Assembly (NCBI GenBank): GCA_008933995.1
Contig: WARS01000044.1
Coordinates: 682,001-746,000, forward strand
Length of the DNA stretch: 64,000 bases
DNA from: Datnioides undecimradiatus
Taxonomy: Eukaryota > Chordata > Actinopteri > Lobotiformes > Datnioididae
Direction: 5' to 3'
Every line of letters begins with the position of its first letter. The stretch's first letter is position 1. A program made the translations under genes and the position numbers. Under the pieces are notes generated by a model. That model was not told where the DNA came from, ran no database searches, and worked only from the letters and a program-made list of their open reading frames with translations. This document shows, piece by piece, positions 1 to 20,640 of the stretch.

Positions 1-8615
<8,615 letters not shown>

Positions 8616-8930
8616 TTTGTCGACTTTTTAAGCGTGTGTCGTGGACGTACAGATACTCCACTTTATTTTGGCCAAATTCCACCCAAACTCATACGTGGTC
8701 GAAAAGTTATTATATCTACAAGAGCGACGGCGGAAGCCCAGTTAGGAAATAAAGATATTTAGTTAGCCAAGTGGTAAATATTTGGAGTGTCTCATCCTCG
8801 GCACGGCCCCATCCCCCCAACACACAAAACGGGAGACGAGAGAAAAGATAGCACAGAAAAGACCCATGCAGTGCAAGAGGCTTCACTGCTGTGTACTTCC
8901 GTTTCGATCACTTCCTGTTGAACAACCGAA
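8616..8930 (-). promoter_or_regulatory. ago2: ago2 5' UTR and promoter region
   Basis: This is the DNA directly upstream of the ago2 start codon (8615). Two ETS-family core sites lie close together on the minus strand: ACGGAAGTAC (8893-8902) and ACAGGAAGTG (8909-8918). Another CGGAAG occurs near 8730. Paired ETS sites without a TATA box are typical of broadly expressed genes, which fits ago2. The transcription start is not resolved. Confidence 0.45.
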
Positions 8931-9437
8931 ACGTTTATGTTTTCTTAATTTTTATTGGAGTACTTTATTGCATTATCTTTCACAAATGGTATATCTATCC
9001 AAACAACGCAATAGCTTAATCTGCTAAAAGCCTAATATCTGTATTTATTGGGGGCGTCACTTGTGTTAGAATAAGAAAATATTACAACTGTTACAAAACG
9101 TGTTGTTACTTGTATAAATGATTCACAATCATTTTATTAGCTTCTTAGTCAGTGCTTAAATCTCAAACTGTTGCACGCGCAAAAAACATTTTAGTTTCAA
9201 GTCTGAGGACCGACGGGTTAAGTAGATGTGAAAAGGAGGGGAACTCTCTTGCTGCTTGAACTCTTCAGTGACGTCAGACGCACGCTGCGCGCTCTCAGCC
9301 TTGACCCAAATTCAAATCATAAAACCACACAAAAGAGAGCTTTCTCAATTGAAAAAAACTATAACTATCTAGAAGCTGCCTAAAAATATTTCCCACATAT
9401 AAGAAAGAACACGACAGGATACACAGTTTGGTTAAAA

Positions 9438-9475
9438 AACAACAACAATAACAACAACAACAACAAAAAAAACAA
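9438..9475. repeat. (AAC)n microsatellite
   Basis: Imperfect AAC/ACA trinucleotide run read directly. Confidence 0.85.
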
Positions 9476-10082
9476 CTGTCAATGACCAAGGCACCGCAGG
9501 AAGAAATTCGAGGCCTCGGCGGGAGGAGTATTTCCGGGGTACCAACGTCAGCTAAGCTAATATGAATGTAAAACCTGTCAACAACAAAGCCTGTTTTCAA
9601 AGTTGGTTAAATTACTGATATGAAAAAACAGTTTGTAGAGTATGTTCATGAATGCAGAGTAGTTTGGTGAAATTATTAGTCGTACAGCAGCAGAAAACAC
9701 TGAGATACAAAACAGGTGTATTCATGCAGGCCTATTTAAGTTTTACCGCCAGGTGGGTCCTTTTTCGAAACCAAAGCATAGGAATAACAGAAGCGGTATC
9801 TTAGAAAAACTTGTGAGTAAATAGTAGCCGAATAATATAGTAATAATAATAAATATATATATCTTCTTTCTTTTGCCTAATAAATCTATCAGGTGTTGTA
9901 ATAGTAGCCTGGTAGAAACGTATGGCCTCGACATTATAAGCATCAGCCTTTTTGCAAATTTAAATGCAGTTGAAAAAGCATTGTGTGGTCTATTCAGTGT
10001 TACCTCCTCTTCGTATGCACTGTTGCACTATGTGTATGATACAAAAAATAATGTGGTTTTTTTTTATTGGTGGTAATGCAAG

Positions 10083-10124
10083 ATGCTGGATACAATGTAA
10101 TGTTAAATACAATGTATCCAGCAT
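10083..10124. repeat. Inverted repeat, 17-bp arms with one mismatch, 8-bp loop
   Basis: The left arm ATGCTGGATACAATGTA (10083-10099) pairs with the right arm TACAATGTATCCAGCAT (10108-10124) at 16 of 17 positions across loop ATGTTAAA. It is too short for a confident miRNA call and could be the end pairing of a miniature transposon remnant. Confidence 0.8.
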
Positions 10125-10879
10125 TCGGAATTTCTGCTACTACCATTACTTTCCACTTTGTTTCGGTCTGCTTGCGTTTGAATCGTAGCGTGATACTATC
10201 ACGATCATCCATTTTCTCGCGCGTGTGTACATATGTGTGCGCGTCGGAGAAGACGAGTGAGGGGTTGTGTGTGCCACTAAGCCTAGTCGGCGTGCAGTTC
10301 CCCAGTGTGCCCACTGGTCGGCGCTGTTCACCACTCAATGTGTAGACTGAGGCGCTGAGCGTTTCTTTAGGATGCATGACCGCAGGTTTTATGAAGAGAG
10401 GCGATAAAATGAATCTTTAACGATCCTGTGTGTGTGAAGCATGTCATTTTTTCATGAATTTACATACCCAACAAAGAGTGGTGGAAAAGATCTTTTAAAA
10501 AACGCTTACGTTGACAGGAAACTGTTGATAGCTCGAGAATACATTTTATATAGCACATTAAATATATTGCATCTGATGATAACTTAATGGATATATTGGA
10601 CATTTAATATTCAGTTAGATTTAAGCTAGGTAAGGTATCTAATTAGAATATTTAATCAAGTTTAGTGCACGTGGCTATCGAAATATGAAATGATAATCCT
10701 ACATTATGCCATTTGATGTAAGCTATTACTTCTCTCTAATGTGACATGATTGAAATGTTACAATTTTTATTTGGGGTTATTTGGCTCTGAGAAGTTAATG
10801 TAATTACGTTGAGTCTGTTTTAATAAAATGCATAAATAAAGCATAATGAAGACATCGGAATAATCGGCCAGTCTTACAG

Positions 10880-11010
10880 CAGGAGGCCGTTTTAGTAATG
10901 AGGAATTGTCCCTCTAATTCATCTTCCTGAAAACGTCGATTGGCCACACGGCCAACACTTTAATTGCCCTCATTGATTGATAGTATAAAAACACAACAAT
11001 GCAGCCACAT
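10880..11010 (+). promoter_or_regulatory. dlx5a: dlx5a core promoter
   Basis: A TATA box (TATAAAA, 10984-10990) lies about 300 bp upstream of the dlx5a start codon. An inverted CCAAT box (ATTGG, 10939-10943) lies 45 bp upstream of it, inside the perfect inverted repeat TTGGCC-ACAC-GGCCAA (10940-10955). ATTA-type homeodomain cores flank it at about 10895, 10915 and 10960. A start near 11015 would give a 5' UTR of about 280 nt. The start site is inferred. Confidence 0.5.
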
Positions 11011-11296
11011 AGTCCGGGTGGTTTCCCCCCTATAAGAAAGCTGGCTGAGTGAATTGGGTGTAGCTGTGTCTGTGTGCGCCTTGGCCAATGGAACCAGATC
11101 CTCCCTGCAGTGCGTAAGAGCGCGATTTAGGATTTAACCAAGTCTTTGCTGCGGGGCTGGCTGCAGTCTTCACCAGAGCCCGACGGCCCGAGAGCCTTTC
11201 AACAATGCCAGTGTAGTTTTCACACCACTTTGGAGTCAGACTGCTTCGTTTTTTGGCTAATTGAATAAAACAAACCCACGCGTTCCTTCTCGAAGT

Positions 11297-12750
<1,454 letters not shown>

Positions 12751-12930
12751 AAAACCCTGTTGTTCATTTCAATCTTTTTTTTCCTCCTTCTATGGGACTC
12801 GTGTTCAAATTTCAGAGGAATATGCAATGTATTTGATGACAGTCATAGAAGAAACGTGTAAAATGTGTAAATGTGTGCATGTAATTTATTGCATTTTGGA
12901 AGACTATTAAACGTTTAAATGGACAATGGA
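12751..12930 (+). terminator. dlx5a: dlx5a 3' UTR with candidate polyadenylation signal
   Basis: ATTAAA (12905-12910) lies 155 bp after the stop codon and would give a very short 3' UTR. Other signals further downstream are possible. Confidence 0.4.
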
Positions 12931-14350
12931 ACTTTGAAACCTCCGGCCTCACTGCAGTCTTTTGTTATTTTAACCTTCAGTTATTTACACTGAAAATCAC
13001 GACAAAGACTCACACATATAAATAATGTTTGTGAGCCTCAGGTGACATCTCGACACCAGGTTGTAAATCACGGCTGCTCAGTATTGACGTGGAAATGTCG
13101 TAAATCAAATACAGGTAGTTTTCATCCGCCGTAACACCCGCAATCTATATTTATTCCGTCATTTTTAGTTTAATTAACGACATTGCGCAGACAACAGTCC
13201 TGGTGATGGGGGTGAAATATCCTTGCTTTTTTTGTGAGAAATACAGCTTTATTTGTCTTTGTGATCAGGTTCAATTGGGTCTGCATTTGCACTGAGAACA
13301 AACGTGCAACAAACGTGTCTTTATTAAACAGACATTAAGCAAAAATGTGTTTTAAATACATGAGGAAACCTGGCTACTACGAGCCACGGTTAGTCTTTAC
13401 CTTTAATCACACTTACCTTTGATTACATGCTGCTGTTTCTTGAGCTGGATTGGTTTGTCTATAACACAGCATCTGCAGAATGCCATTGTGTCACTCTTAT
13501 AACATTTTGGTTCGGTGGAAGTCGTAATAGCACATTTCTATTATTTCTGATTTATAGTGACATTAGAGGCTTTGCATCCTGATATTGTTATAATCTATAT
13601 TTTTAAATTAATCCAATTTGTAACAATAATTCCACAGTAATTTGTCACACATTTTCCTTATATTTAATATTCTGGAATCACTGGATCATTATTATTATTG
13701 TTATTATTATATTCACCACTGCCCCTGATCACCACCAGAACGATCACCTGTTTATTATTCATATTGTATTTTTTTTTTTTTTTTAGAGGAGAACCTGATT
13801 GAGCCTCTCAGTCGGTTCCAGCTCGTCTGTAAAGAAAATGCCTGCTCCTCGCAGCAGACAGTCTGCAGTCGCTCTCGCTTTGTGTCCCCTACAATTAGCC
13901 GCTTTGAATGGCAGAGAGGAGGCGAGGGGGGCGGCACGGAGATCTGAGACAATCCGCATTCCTGTGGGGGTAGACCGGCTCCAGAGCTCTGCCACTCCCG
14001 GCCGCAGCCCACCTTCCGGGTAAAATAAAAAAAAGGAAGAAAAAAAAGAGAAAAGAAAAATCCTCCACAATTTCACCATGTTATTAGCAGGCAGTAATAC
14101 CAGCGCTGCCACTGCAAAACCGCTAAACAAACCGCGCCACCGTGAGAAACACTGAGGAATTGAAAAATGGATCTAATTGAATTTACCATGCAGTGAGATC
14201 ACTGAGGTGACTTTTTACAAACAAACATGTTGCACTACCCCCACCTCCCCAACGCATACTACTGCATCTGACCCACACACTGACCCATGTATGTCACCAT
14301 TTCCACCTGACACAGAATCCTCTTCCTCTTGCTGATTGCAGCCTGTACTG
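12931..14350. other. Inter-dlx DNA, dlx5a side
   Basis: No gene found. AT-rich DNA with an (ATT)n run near 13690-13712, a T tract near 13769-13785, and a short GC-rich patch (about 13850-14020) whose open frames have no recognisable protein. Confidence 0.5.
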
Positions 14351-14729
14351 AACACACACACGCACACACACACACACACACACACGGCGCTACAAAAACA
14401 CTCTTCTTCGTCTAAAACGCCAGCGTGCTTGTTGTTGTTGTTGTTGTTGTTGTTTTCAGCCCTAATTCTTGCTGTAGGCTAAACTGTAATGGTCCCGTAA
14501 TTACAATTGCGAGCAGGTCACTCGAGAAATTTGGGATTTTTCACATCGTACGTGCGCGCGCGCGCTTCACAACACTCAGGCGCGCACGACCTCTCGCCCA
14601 ACAGAATCGCACATAGGCCTTTTATATTATATCTCTCTCGCTTTCGCATACGCACGCACTCACACACACCACTACTGTATGTCCCCTACTATCCATCTCT
14701 CTGCCTCTCTCTCTCTCTCACACACACAT

Positions 14730-14771
<42 letters not shown>
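14351..14771. repeat. Microsatellite cluster between dlx5a and dlx6a
   Basis: (CA)n at 14352-14385, (GTT)n at 14429-14454, a (GC)n run at 14553-14565, then (TC)n followed by (CA)n at 14706-14771. Between them, GTAATTAC (14497-14504) is a palindromic homeodomain-type site. Confidence 0.9.
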
Positions 14772-14775
<4 letters not shown>

Positions 14776-14869
14776 GGTGCCATTATATCGAGAGCCCCCG
14801 TTTATTTCCAACCGAACATTTTCCACTCAGCTAGTTTCCCCCCGTTTTGCAAATCGAGTCTAAATAATG

Positions 14870-15105
14870 ACAGTTAGCTTTACTGGACAGCTTCAACTGT
14901 AACACTCCACAATAATTATTCTCCAGGATTAGGGCCTCCATTATCATAATCTGGACATTGACAATTACCTATAATTTGCAAAGATGCGCTTGGTTCTTGA
15001 TTGCAGAGGGCTTTTTTTTTCAAGCTCGCCATCACTAAACAGTGACAGTAATAACAGCTAATTTTGCAGGCAATATATAAGAGCTTACCGGGGTGTGCAA
15101 ACACT
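14870..15105. promoter_or_regulatory. Candidate inter-dlx enhancer block A (I56i-like)
   Basis: A block free of simple repeats and dense in homeodomain cores: TAATTA at 14913-14918, AATTA at 14963-14967, ATTATC near 14940, and further ATAATT/TAAT cores up to 15060. Known vertebrate Dlx5/6 loci carry two deeply conserved intergenic enhancers that bind Dlx proteins. Position and motif content make this the likely ei element. Conservation itself was not tested. It ends in a TATATAA box (15074-15080). Confidence 0.5.
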
Positions 15106-15581
15106 TTCCCACCTGGATTTGCTTATTCAACCACCAGCAGTAAAACCGTGCAGCGCGTTTTGGTTAGTCTGTGTTAGAGAAGCGGAGGAAGGTAAGGATT
15201 GAGTCTTATATTTTCTGTCCTGTGGCTATTCCTGATCTTAGAGGAGGCTGTGACACTCTCTCCAGGAAGCCCTGAGCTTAATGGTTTAGTCGGGACTGAG
15301 AGACGAGGGAGGGGAATATGATAAAGCATTTCCCCTAAATCTGACTTCTTTGTTATTTGCTGGCGAGGATATTTGGATTGTGGATGTCTTTGGGGTTTTG
15401 TTCCGGTGCTGTTGAGGCGGACAGTGAATGTGGCGAGCTCGTGTGAAGTCTTGTCAGGTGCTATAGGAGCTTTATATGAGGAGGCTGCTGTATAGTGCAT
15501 CAGCTACTGCTCTGAGCAAGAAGTGAGACATCCCTCCCTGCATCTCCCCCACCCCCATATCTGTCACTCTGCTGCACTTTG

Positions 15582-15582
15582 C

Positions 15583-15618
<36 letters not shown>

Positions 15619-15619
15619 C
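15582..15619. repeat. (ATCT)n tetranucleotide microsatellite
   Basis: About nine ATCT units read directly, between the two candidate enhancer blocks. Confidence 0.95.
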
Positions 15620-15849
15620 TGATTTAGCTCATCAAAGCCTTTTCCCCCCATTTGCAAAACACGATGAAAGGTGTCAGATCTCTGAGCTGAATAACACGAT
15701 TGTGTATTTTTTTCGAGCTTTGTTGATGTTTACTCGACTGCTGCACCGGGCTCCCTGCAGCCTGCAGATCAGGGTGCACATGGCCCAGGAGCAGCACAGG
15801 CCCCCAGTCTGCGGGGCCCAGGTAGGCTGAATGTGCGCCAGTGGGACAT

Positions 15850-16110
15850 CCGCGACTTGACAGCTGCATGAAGCTTTTCAGCGTTGTAATTTCAGATAAT
15901 ATCCCGAGCGCTCACTCTTCTCGGCAATTTGTATATGAATAACCGAATAATTTTCCCTTTTGTTCCATCTGTGCTACCTCAAATCCAAATAAAGATGCCT
16001 TTTAGTATTAAAAGTGGTAGAAAATTACAGGTAATTATCTTTGACGGTAAAAACGCTGTAATCAGCGGGCTACATCAAAAATTACCCTAATTATGCCTGC
16101 ATTTATGAGA
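15850..16110. promoter_or_regulatory. Candidate inter-dlx enhancer block B (I56ii-like)
   Basis: Second repeat-free block with homeodomain cores: TAATTA at 16032-16037 (in GGTAATTATC) and at 16088-16093, plus GATAAT and ATAATT cores from 15895 to 15950. It is nearer to dlx6a, where the second conserved enhancer (eii) is expected from mammalian loci. The assignment is inferred from order and motifs. Confidence 0.45.
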
Positions 16111-16370
16111 ATGGAAAAAAAGCCTCACTTGGATAAAAACCCACAAATTGTCCCAAATATCTCCTTCATATTGAACGCCACTGCAGCTGGCTGCTTTGTT
16201 CAACATCGATCCCGTGGAGCTTGGCATTTAACGGCCTGCATTAGGACGGAGAGAAGGGAGAAAACATTTTGTCAATACTTCTAATAATTGAGGGTGAAAT
16301 GACAAGATAAGCTGGACCTGGAGCAAATGTCTTTCGAGGTGAATGTAGACAGCAGCGGGGCAGGGTAAGT

Positions 16371-17197
16371 TAATTTCCTCCGGTGTTGAGTGCATTTGAT
16401 AAATCTATATACTGTAGCTTTCTTCATCAGCCACTGAGCGCTTTTGGATTTATTTAAAATGTTTACTCGGGTGAAAAAATGGGCCTTTCACCGAGCACTG
16501 TGTCATTAACTTATGTTCATAGTGTCTGTTAGAGGCTTGCGCGCACCAGGGTGACGGGAAATAGGCCTGTTATGATGTGATGTTGGCCCAATATGGAGCA
16601 TTTTAGAAAAGGGCCCAGTCTAAAAATGATGAGTATTTTTTTTTTTTTTTTTGTAAATCATGCAACAGCAGGCATCTGTTTTGAGTCACGATTTACTCAA
16701 TCTGACAAAACATAAAAAGTGTATGTACATCTAAAATCGCAGATTATATTTACAGACAGACAATTTGCTTGGTTTTGCATGTTGGAGGAAAAAAAAAAAG
16801 CAGTCAGGAGTCCACCATGGCTAAAGGTTCTGGGCGCCACAGCGCGTGGAGAAGTGTGTGTGAGCAGTCTTTGCCCCAAAGTGGCGAAAATGTCACTGAT
16901 ATTATTTGGTATATTGACGTTCAGATGTTGACATGAATGAAAGCATAACAAATATGCGAGCCCACTGAACAGCCATGTACGCTAAAAAAAATGGTTAGTT
17001 CCCTTGTTTGTGTCATCACACCGAGGCTTGGCTGCCGTTTTATCCTTCAGCAGAGGAGCAGCGGAGGGCTTTTTTTATTTTCCTCCTCTCCAGCATCCAG
17101 TCTCTGCGCTGACACAAATTGTAGGCTACGTTGGAAACTGCATGGCGGAGATCCTGGAGGCCTCCAGACAGCTCGCTGACCTTCTCGCCTCGTCAGT
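16371..17197 (-). other. dlx6a: Region downstream of dlx6a, including its 3' UTR
   Basis: On the minus strand AATAAA occurs at 17074-17079 (TTTATT on the plus strand), 119 bp past the dlx6a stop, and is a candidate polyadenylation signal. A T17 tract occupies 16636-16652. No other feature recognised. Confidence 0.4.
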
Positions 17198-18876
17198 CTA
17201 TCTCTGCATCGAATCTTGATGTGGGGAGGAATACCAGTGAGAGTAGCCGGGCATGTAGCTGTTGGCCGGCATGTTTACTCCTTTGGAAGAGGCCGAGACG
17301 TCCCATATTGGAGGGATGGTAGGGGAGCGCGGCGAGAGGGACATGGAGCCCGGCATAGGGTCGCTCTCGTGCGGGTTGCTGCCTTGCTTCAGCAGCTTCT
17401 TGAACTTTGACCTCTTGTTCTGGAACCAAATCTTTACCTGCAGGAGAAAGAGGTGCATGCCATTAGCAAAGCACGTGTGCATGAAGAGCTTGTGTGGAAT
17501 TGTGGCATGGTTAGTTTGTTTCTGCAAAGTTGCAAGTAAATAAACCTTTAATACAGGAAAGATCACCGCCAAAACAAGATTACAAATGCGAATAACAATA
17601 ATGATAATTTCATAATATTTATTGGAAATATATATGTGATGATTTTCAGGAGATAATTTTTTAAAAAATCATAGCAAATTCCTGGCTTCATACCTGGGTT
17701 TGTGTCAGACCTAGAGAGGCAGCCAGCTCGGCGCGCTCCGGTAAAGCGAGGTACTGTGTTTGCTGGAAACGGTGGTTCAGTGCTTGAAGCTGCAAACTGG
17801 AATAAATTGTCCGAGGTTTGCGAATCTTCTTGCCTTTCCCATTAAAACGAATTTCCCCATTTTCAATCACCGTCGTTTTCTGCTGCTCTGCAACAAAAAC
17901 GCTCAATGTTATTATTCAAAACCACAGCCCGCATATCAGCATTTGTGTTGCGGGGACGTGCAGACGGCTGAAATATTCCGGGAAGGTGGAGATAAATTCA
18001 GAGGCGCGCCGAATGAAACTGTCTAAAAATGGGATACGCAGGCTGATAAACGCTCACATCCCACATTGCCCTTACGCGCCGCGGCAGCCACAATCCTCAT
18101 ACGCTGTCATATTTAGGATATTGCTGGTAATGACATGTCAATTAAATGCTAATTACAACATTCAAGGCGTGCGGGCTGCCTAATTTTCACGAGTAGTTGG
18201 TGAGGATTGCACGGTCGTGATGATCACACCCCGGGCATTAAAACAGGTTTTGTGGGAGCGGAGGGGAGTGCTAAACGGGACAGCAAAACAGGCTGGGGAG
18301 GTAACACGCTGGATCCCGAATGATCCGGTGCCATTTACGCACGATTTTCTTCGATGCAATCGCTCACCTACGCTTGAAAGATCATTCGTCCGAATTTGGA
18401 GTGGCCGCGCGCGGTGACATGGGCATGACACCAACACTGGCAGGGAAGAAAGGTTTGATCCCCAACTGTGGGCCACCCATATTAAAAGAAGCGCTAATGG
18501 CACCGTCAGGCGCCGGGGATGGACGTGACGCGGTGCGTTTTCCACTTGGCTGGTGAAAAGGGGGTCTCTTACCTGTGCCGTCTAACCTTGTCTGTCCTCC
18601 CGTGTTGTGATAGGATGGCAGGTACGGGCTGTGGTGCGGATGGCTCACGTAGGGGTAGGGTAACGACCTGTTGTAGGTGTTGGTCCCGGTGTACGTGGTG
18701 TTGTCGTGCTGGTGGTGCGCGTGTGAGCCGGAGTGGAGACAGTGCAGCGGGTAGTGGCCGCTGGCCATCGACGGGGAGCTCTGCTGTGAGTGCGACTGCT
18801 GCCCAAACTCCATGAAAGCAGACTTGGACGAGTCCTGAGCCTCCAGACCGTCAGCCATCGTAGTCATGGTCATCAT
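17198..18876 (-). CDS. dlx6a: Distal-less homeobox 6a transcription factor
   Basis: Nuclear homeodomain factor acting with Dlx5 in ventral branchial arch, fin and forebrain patterning. Exons (minus strand): 18573-18876, 17694-17887, 17198-17437; GT-AG borders with phases 1 and 0; 245 aa. The start [12 protein letters not shown] and the segment [11 protein letters not shown] are diagnostic of DLX6. The homeodomain is about 123-182 and contains [11 protein letters not shown]. The C-terminus carries [15 protein letters not shown]. It lacks the polyglutamine and polyproline stretches of human DLX6, which explains the shorter length, and it stops after MQR without the human PQMM tail. It is tail-to-tail with dlx5a, with 4.4 kb between the stop codons, matching the ancestral bigene layout. 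Confidence 0.97.
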
Positions 18877-20400
18877 CGAATTTTCTGCCTTGAGAGCACT
18901 CACCCCCCTCTCTCTCAAGACCAAATCGGTTTTCTCTCTCTCGCTGTGCTGTTGTCTCTCTCCCCTCTCCACCGCGAACAGATATTGTCCTATTAACACC
19001 CGAATTTTCCAGAGGCGTCTTTATTTCCCCCCCTTGTCCTGTGATATTCTCACTCAAAGTGCCGGAAGGTAGGCATAAGTTAAGGGAGAGATTTTTAGGT
19101 GGATTCTGTTAAAATTGAGCCCTTGCTTCCAGACTTGATGCAGACACTACAAGTAAAATGGTTTGTCTCCAAAGGGCAGCGCCTCCCGATTGGTCATCCA
19201 ACCCAACGTCATCAGTGCTCTGCGCTTCACGGAGACTTGAGCTGGAGTTAACCCACCTTACCAGCTCCCACCACAACTATGGGGGAAATAATATATGGTG
19301 GGAAAGACGCATAATTCCTACAGACAAGCTTCACACGCAAAACCAGCTCTTTTGGAATTGCCAAGTCGATTTTGTTTTTTACCCCAACCCCCAAATTACG
19401 CACGACGCGCAACATATAGCGCGCACTTTGATTTAGCCTGATGAGCCAGCAGTCTATATGTGCATCTTTTCTTTTTTTTCCCTTTCAGCTTTTAACTCCT
19501 CCTCTCCACAAACATTAATTGCTTATAGGAAAACATCACACAAACATCCCTTTAAATAAAATTAAAGTCGAAATTGATTTTTAAACCACCAATCAATAAA
19601 TTATTAACAAGATAACCATAAATAGGAGAAATAGCTATCTCTACGAGTCAGCAACCGTCGATTAAATATTTTTAAATCAAATATAGATACATTTACAATT
19701 GAGAGTGGATTAATGCAGGTGGTATTAAATATAGCTAACTTTAAAGATTTTTTAAAGACTATAATTATTTACACAAGAGAAGTGATCTGTTTTACGTCAA
19801 GGAAACTCCTGAAACAGGTGGGACAGCCTTGGATATAAGTGAAAATAGGCCTACAACTCTACGAATTTAATTTCAAATCTACAAATGACAACTTTTGCAT
19901 TTCGCATTTAAATTTTTTTCTTTTACCAAGAATAAGCTGTTTTTGAATAACTTCTTTTTTTGCAGTGTAGTATTTGCTTTGATGTCGCCTAATGAGCAGC
20001 CCCTCTTTAAGCCCCCCTCCGCTCTCAAAGTAACATATATTATAACTGTTCGTTCCTCCTGGGGCTACTGACCATATGATTAAGGAGCTTCAGACAATTC
20101 AAAATACAGCACATGTGACACATCAAATAACAATATGTCTGAGGTACAATAGGTTATTTTGCAGATAGAAGGGTGGATACCGAGATAAACTGACAGTGTC
20201 TTTTATCCCTGTTGTAATATGAGGCCTGATAGGGTCCTCAATATATGTAAATTATACAGTTTGCCTCTGAGGGCTGCGATGTTCGATTCACAAATAAGAA
20301 CAAAATTCTGTTTCCGCTTATATTAACGCGATAGGTATTCAAATCATGTTTTGCACCACTCTCACCACATTTTTCTGCCGCAACAGCATTCAGCGATTTC
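18877..20400. other. dlx6a upstream region
   Basis: 5' UTR and promoter are expected in the first few hundred bases, but I see no convincing TATA box. From 19450 to 20350 the DNA is AT-rich with many TAAT/ATTA cores and no coding potential. Confidence 0.4.
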
Positions 20401-20640
20401 ACCAAAAAAAGGGGAGATGAAAAATAATTATGGTTGCAATCAAGTTACTACGAAAACCTATTTGATTAGCGGCCACACTTTACTCAAATTGCAGCTATAA
20501 AATTAAGAACAATTCGCCTGTAATGATTATGGACTGGATTTATTTTGGGAGGGTGGAATAAAAGTGGATATAGCATAAATTATCCCCTAATTATACGCCA
20601 GTGTCGCCTCAATTATCCTCTTATCAAAAATGGTTGTCTA
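20400..20640. promoter_or_regulatory. Candidate regulatory block upstream of dlx6a
   Basis: A repeat-free stretch rich in homeodomain cores (ATAATTATGG near 20425, GTAATGATTATGG near 20520, CTAATTATACG near 20587, CAATTATCC near 20610). Inferred from motif density and position only. Confidence 0.25.

Larger units (their letters stand above)
8931..10880. other. Intergenic interval between divergent ago2 and dlx5a
   Basis: No coding sequence found. Contents: a perfect CRE palindrome TGACGTCA (9269-9276) in a CpG-containing patch, an (AAC)n microsatellite (9438-9475), an inverted-repeat hairpin (10083-10124), and AT-rich DNA with several ATTA cores between 10500 and 10850. Confidence 0.6.

Noticed and set aside
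11261..11296. Upstream in-frame extension of dlx5a
   Set aside because: The extension starts at a TTG codon and has no similarity to Dlx5; the ATG at 11297 gives the conserved MTGVFDRR start.
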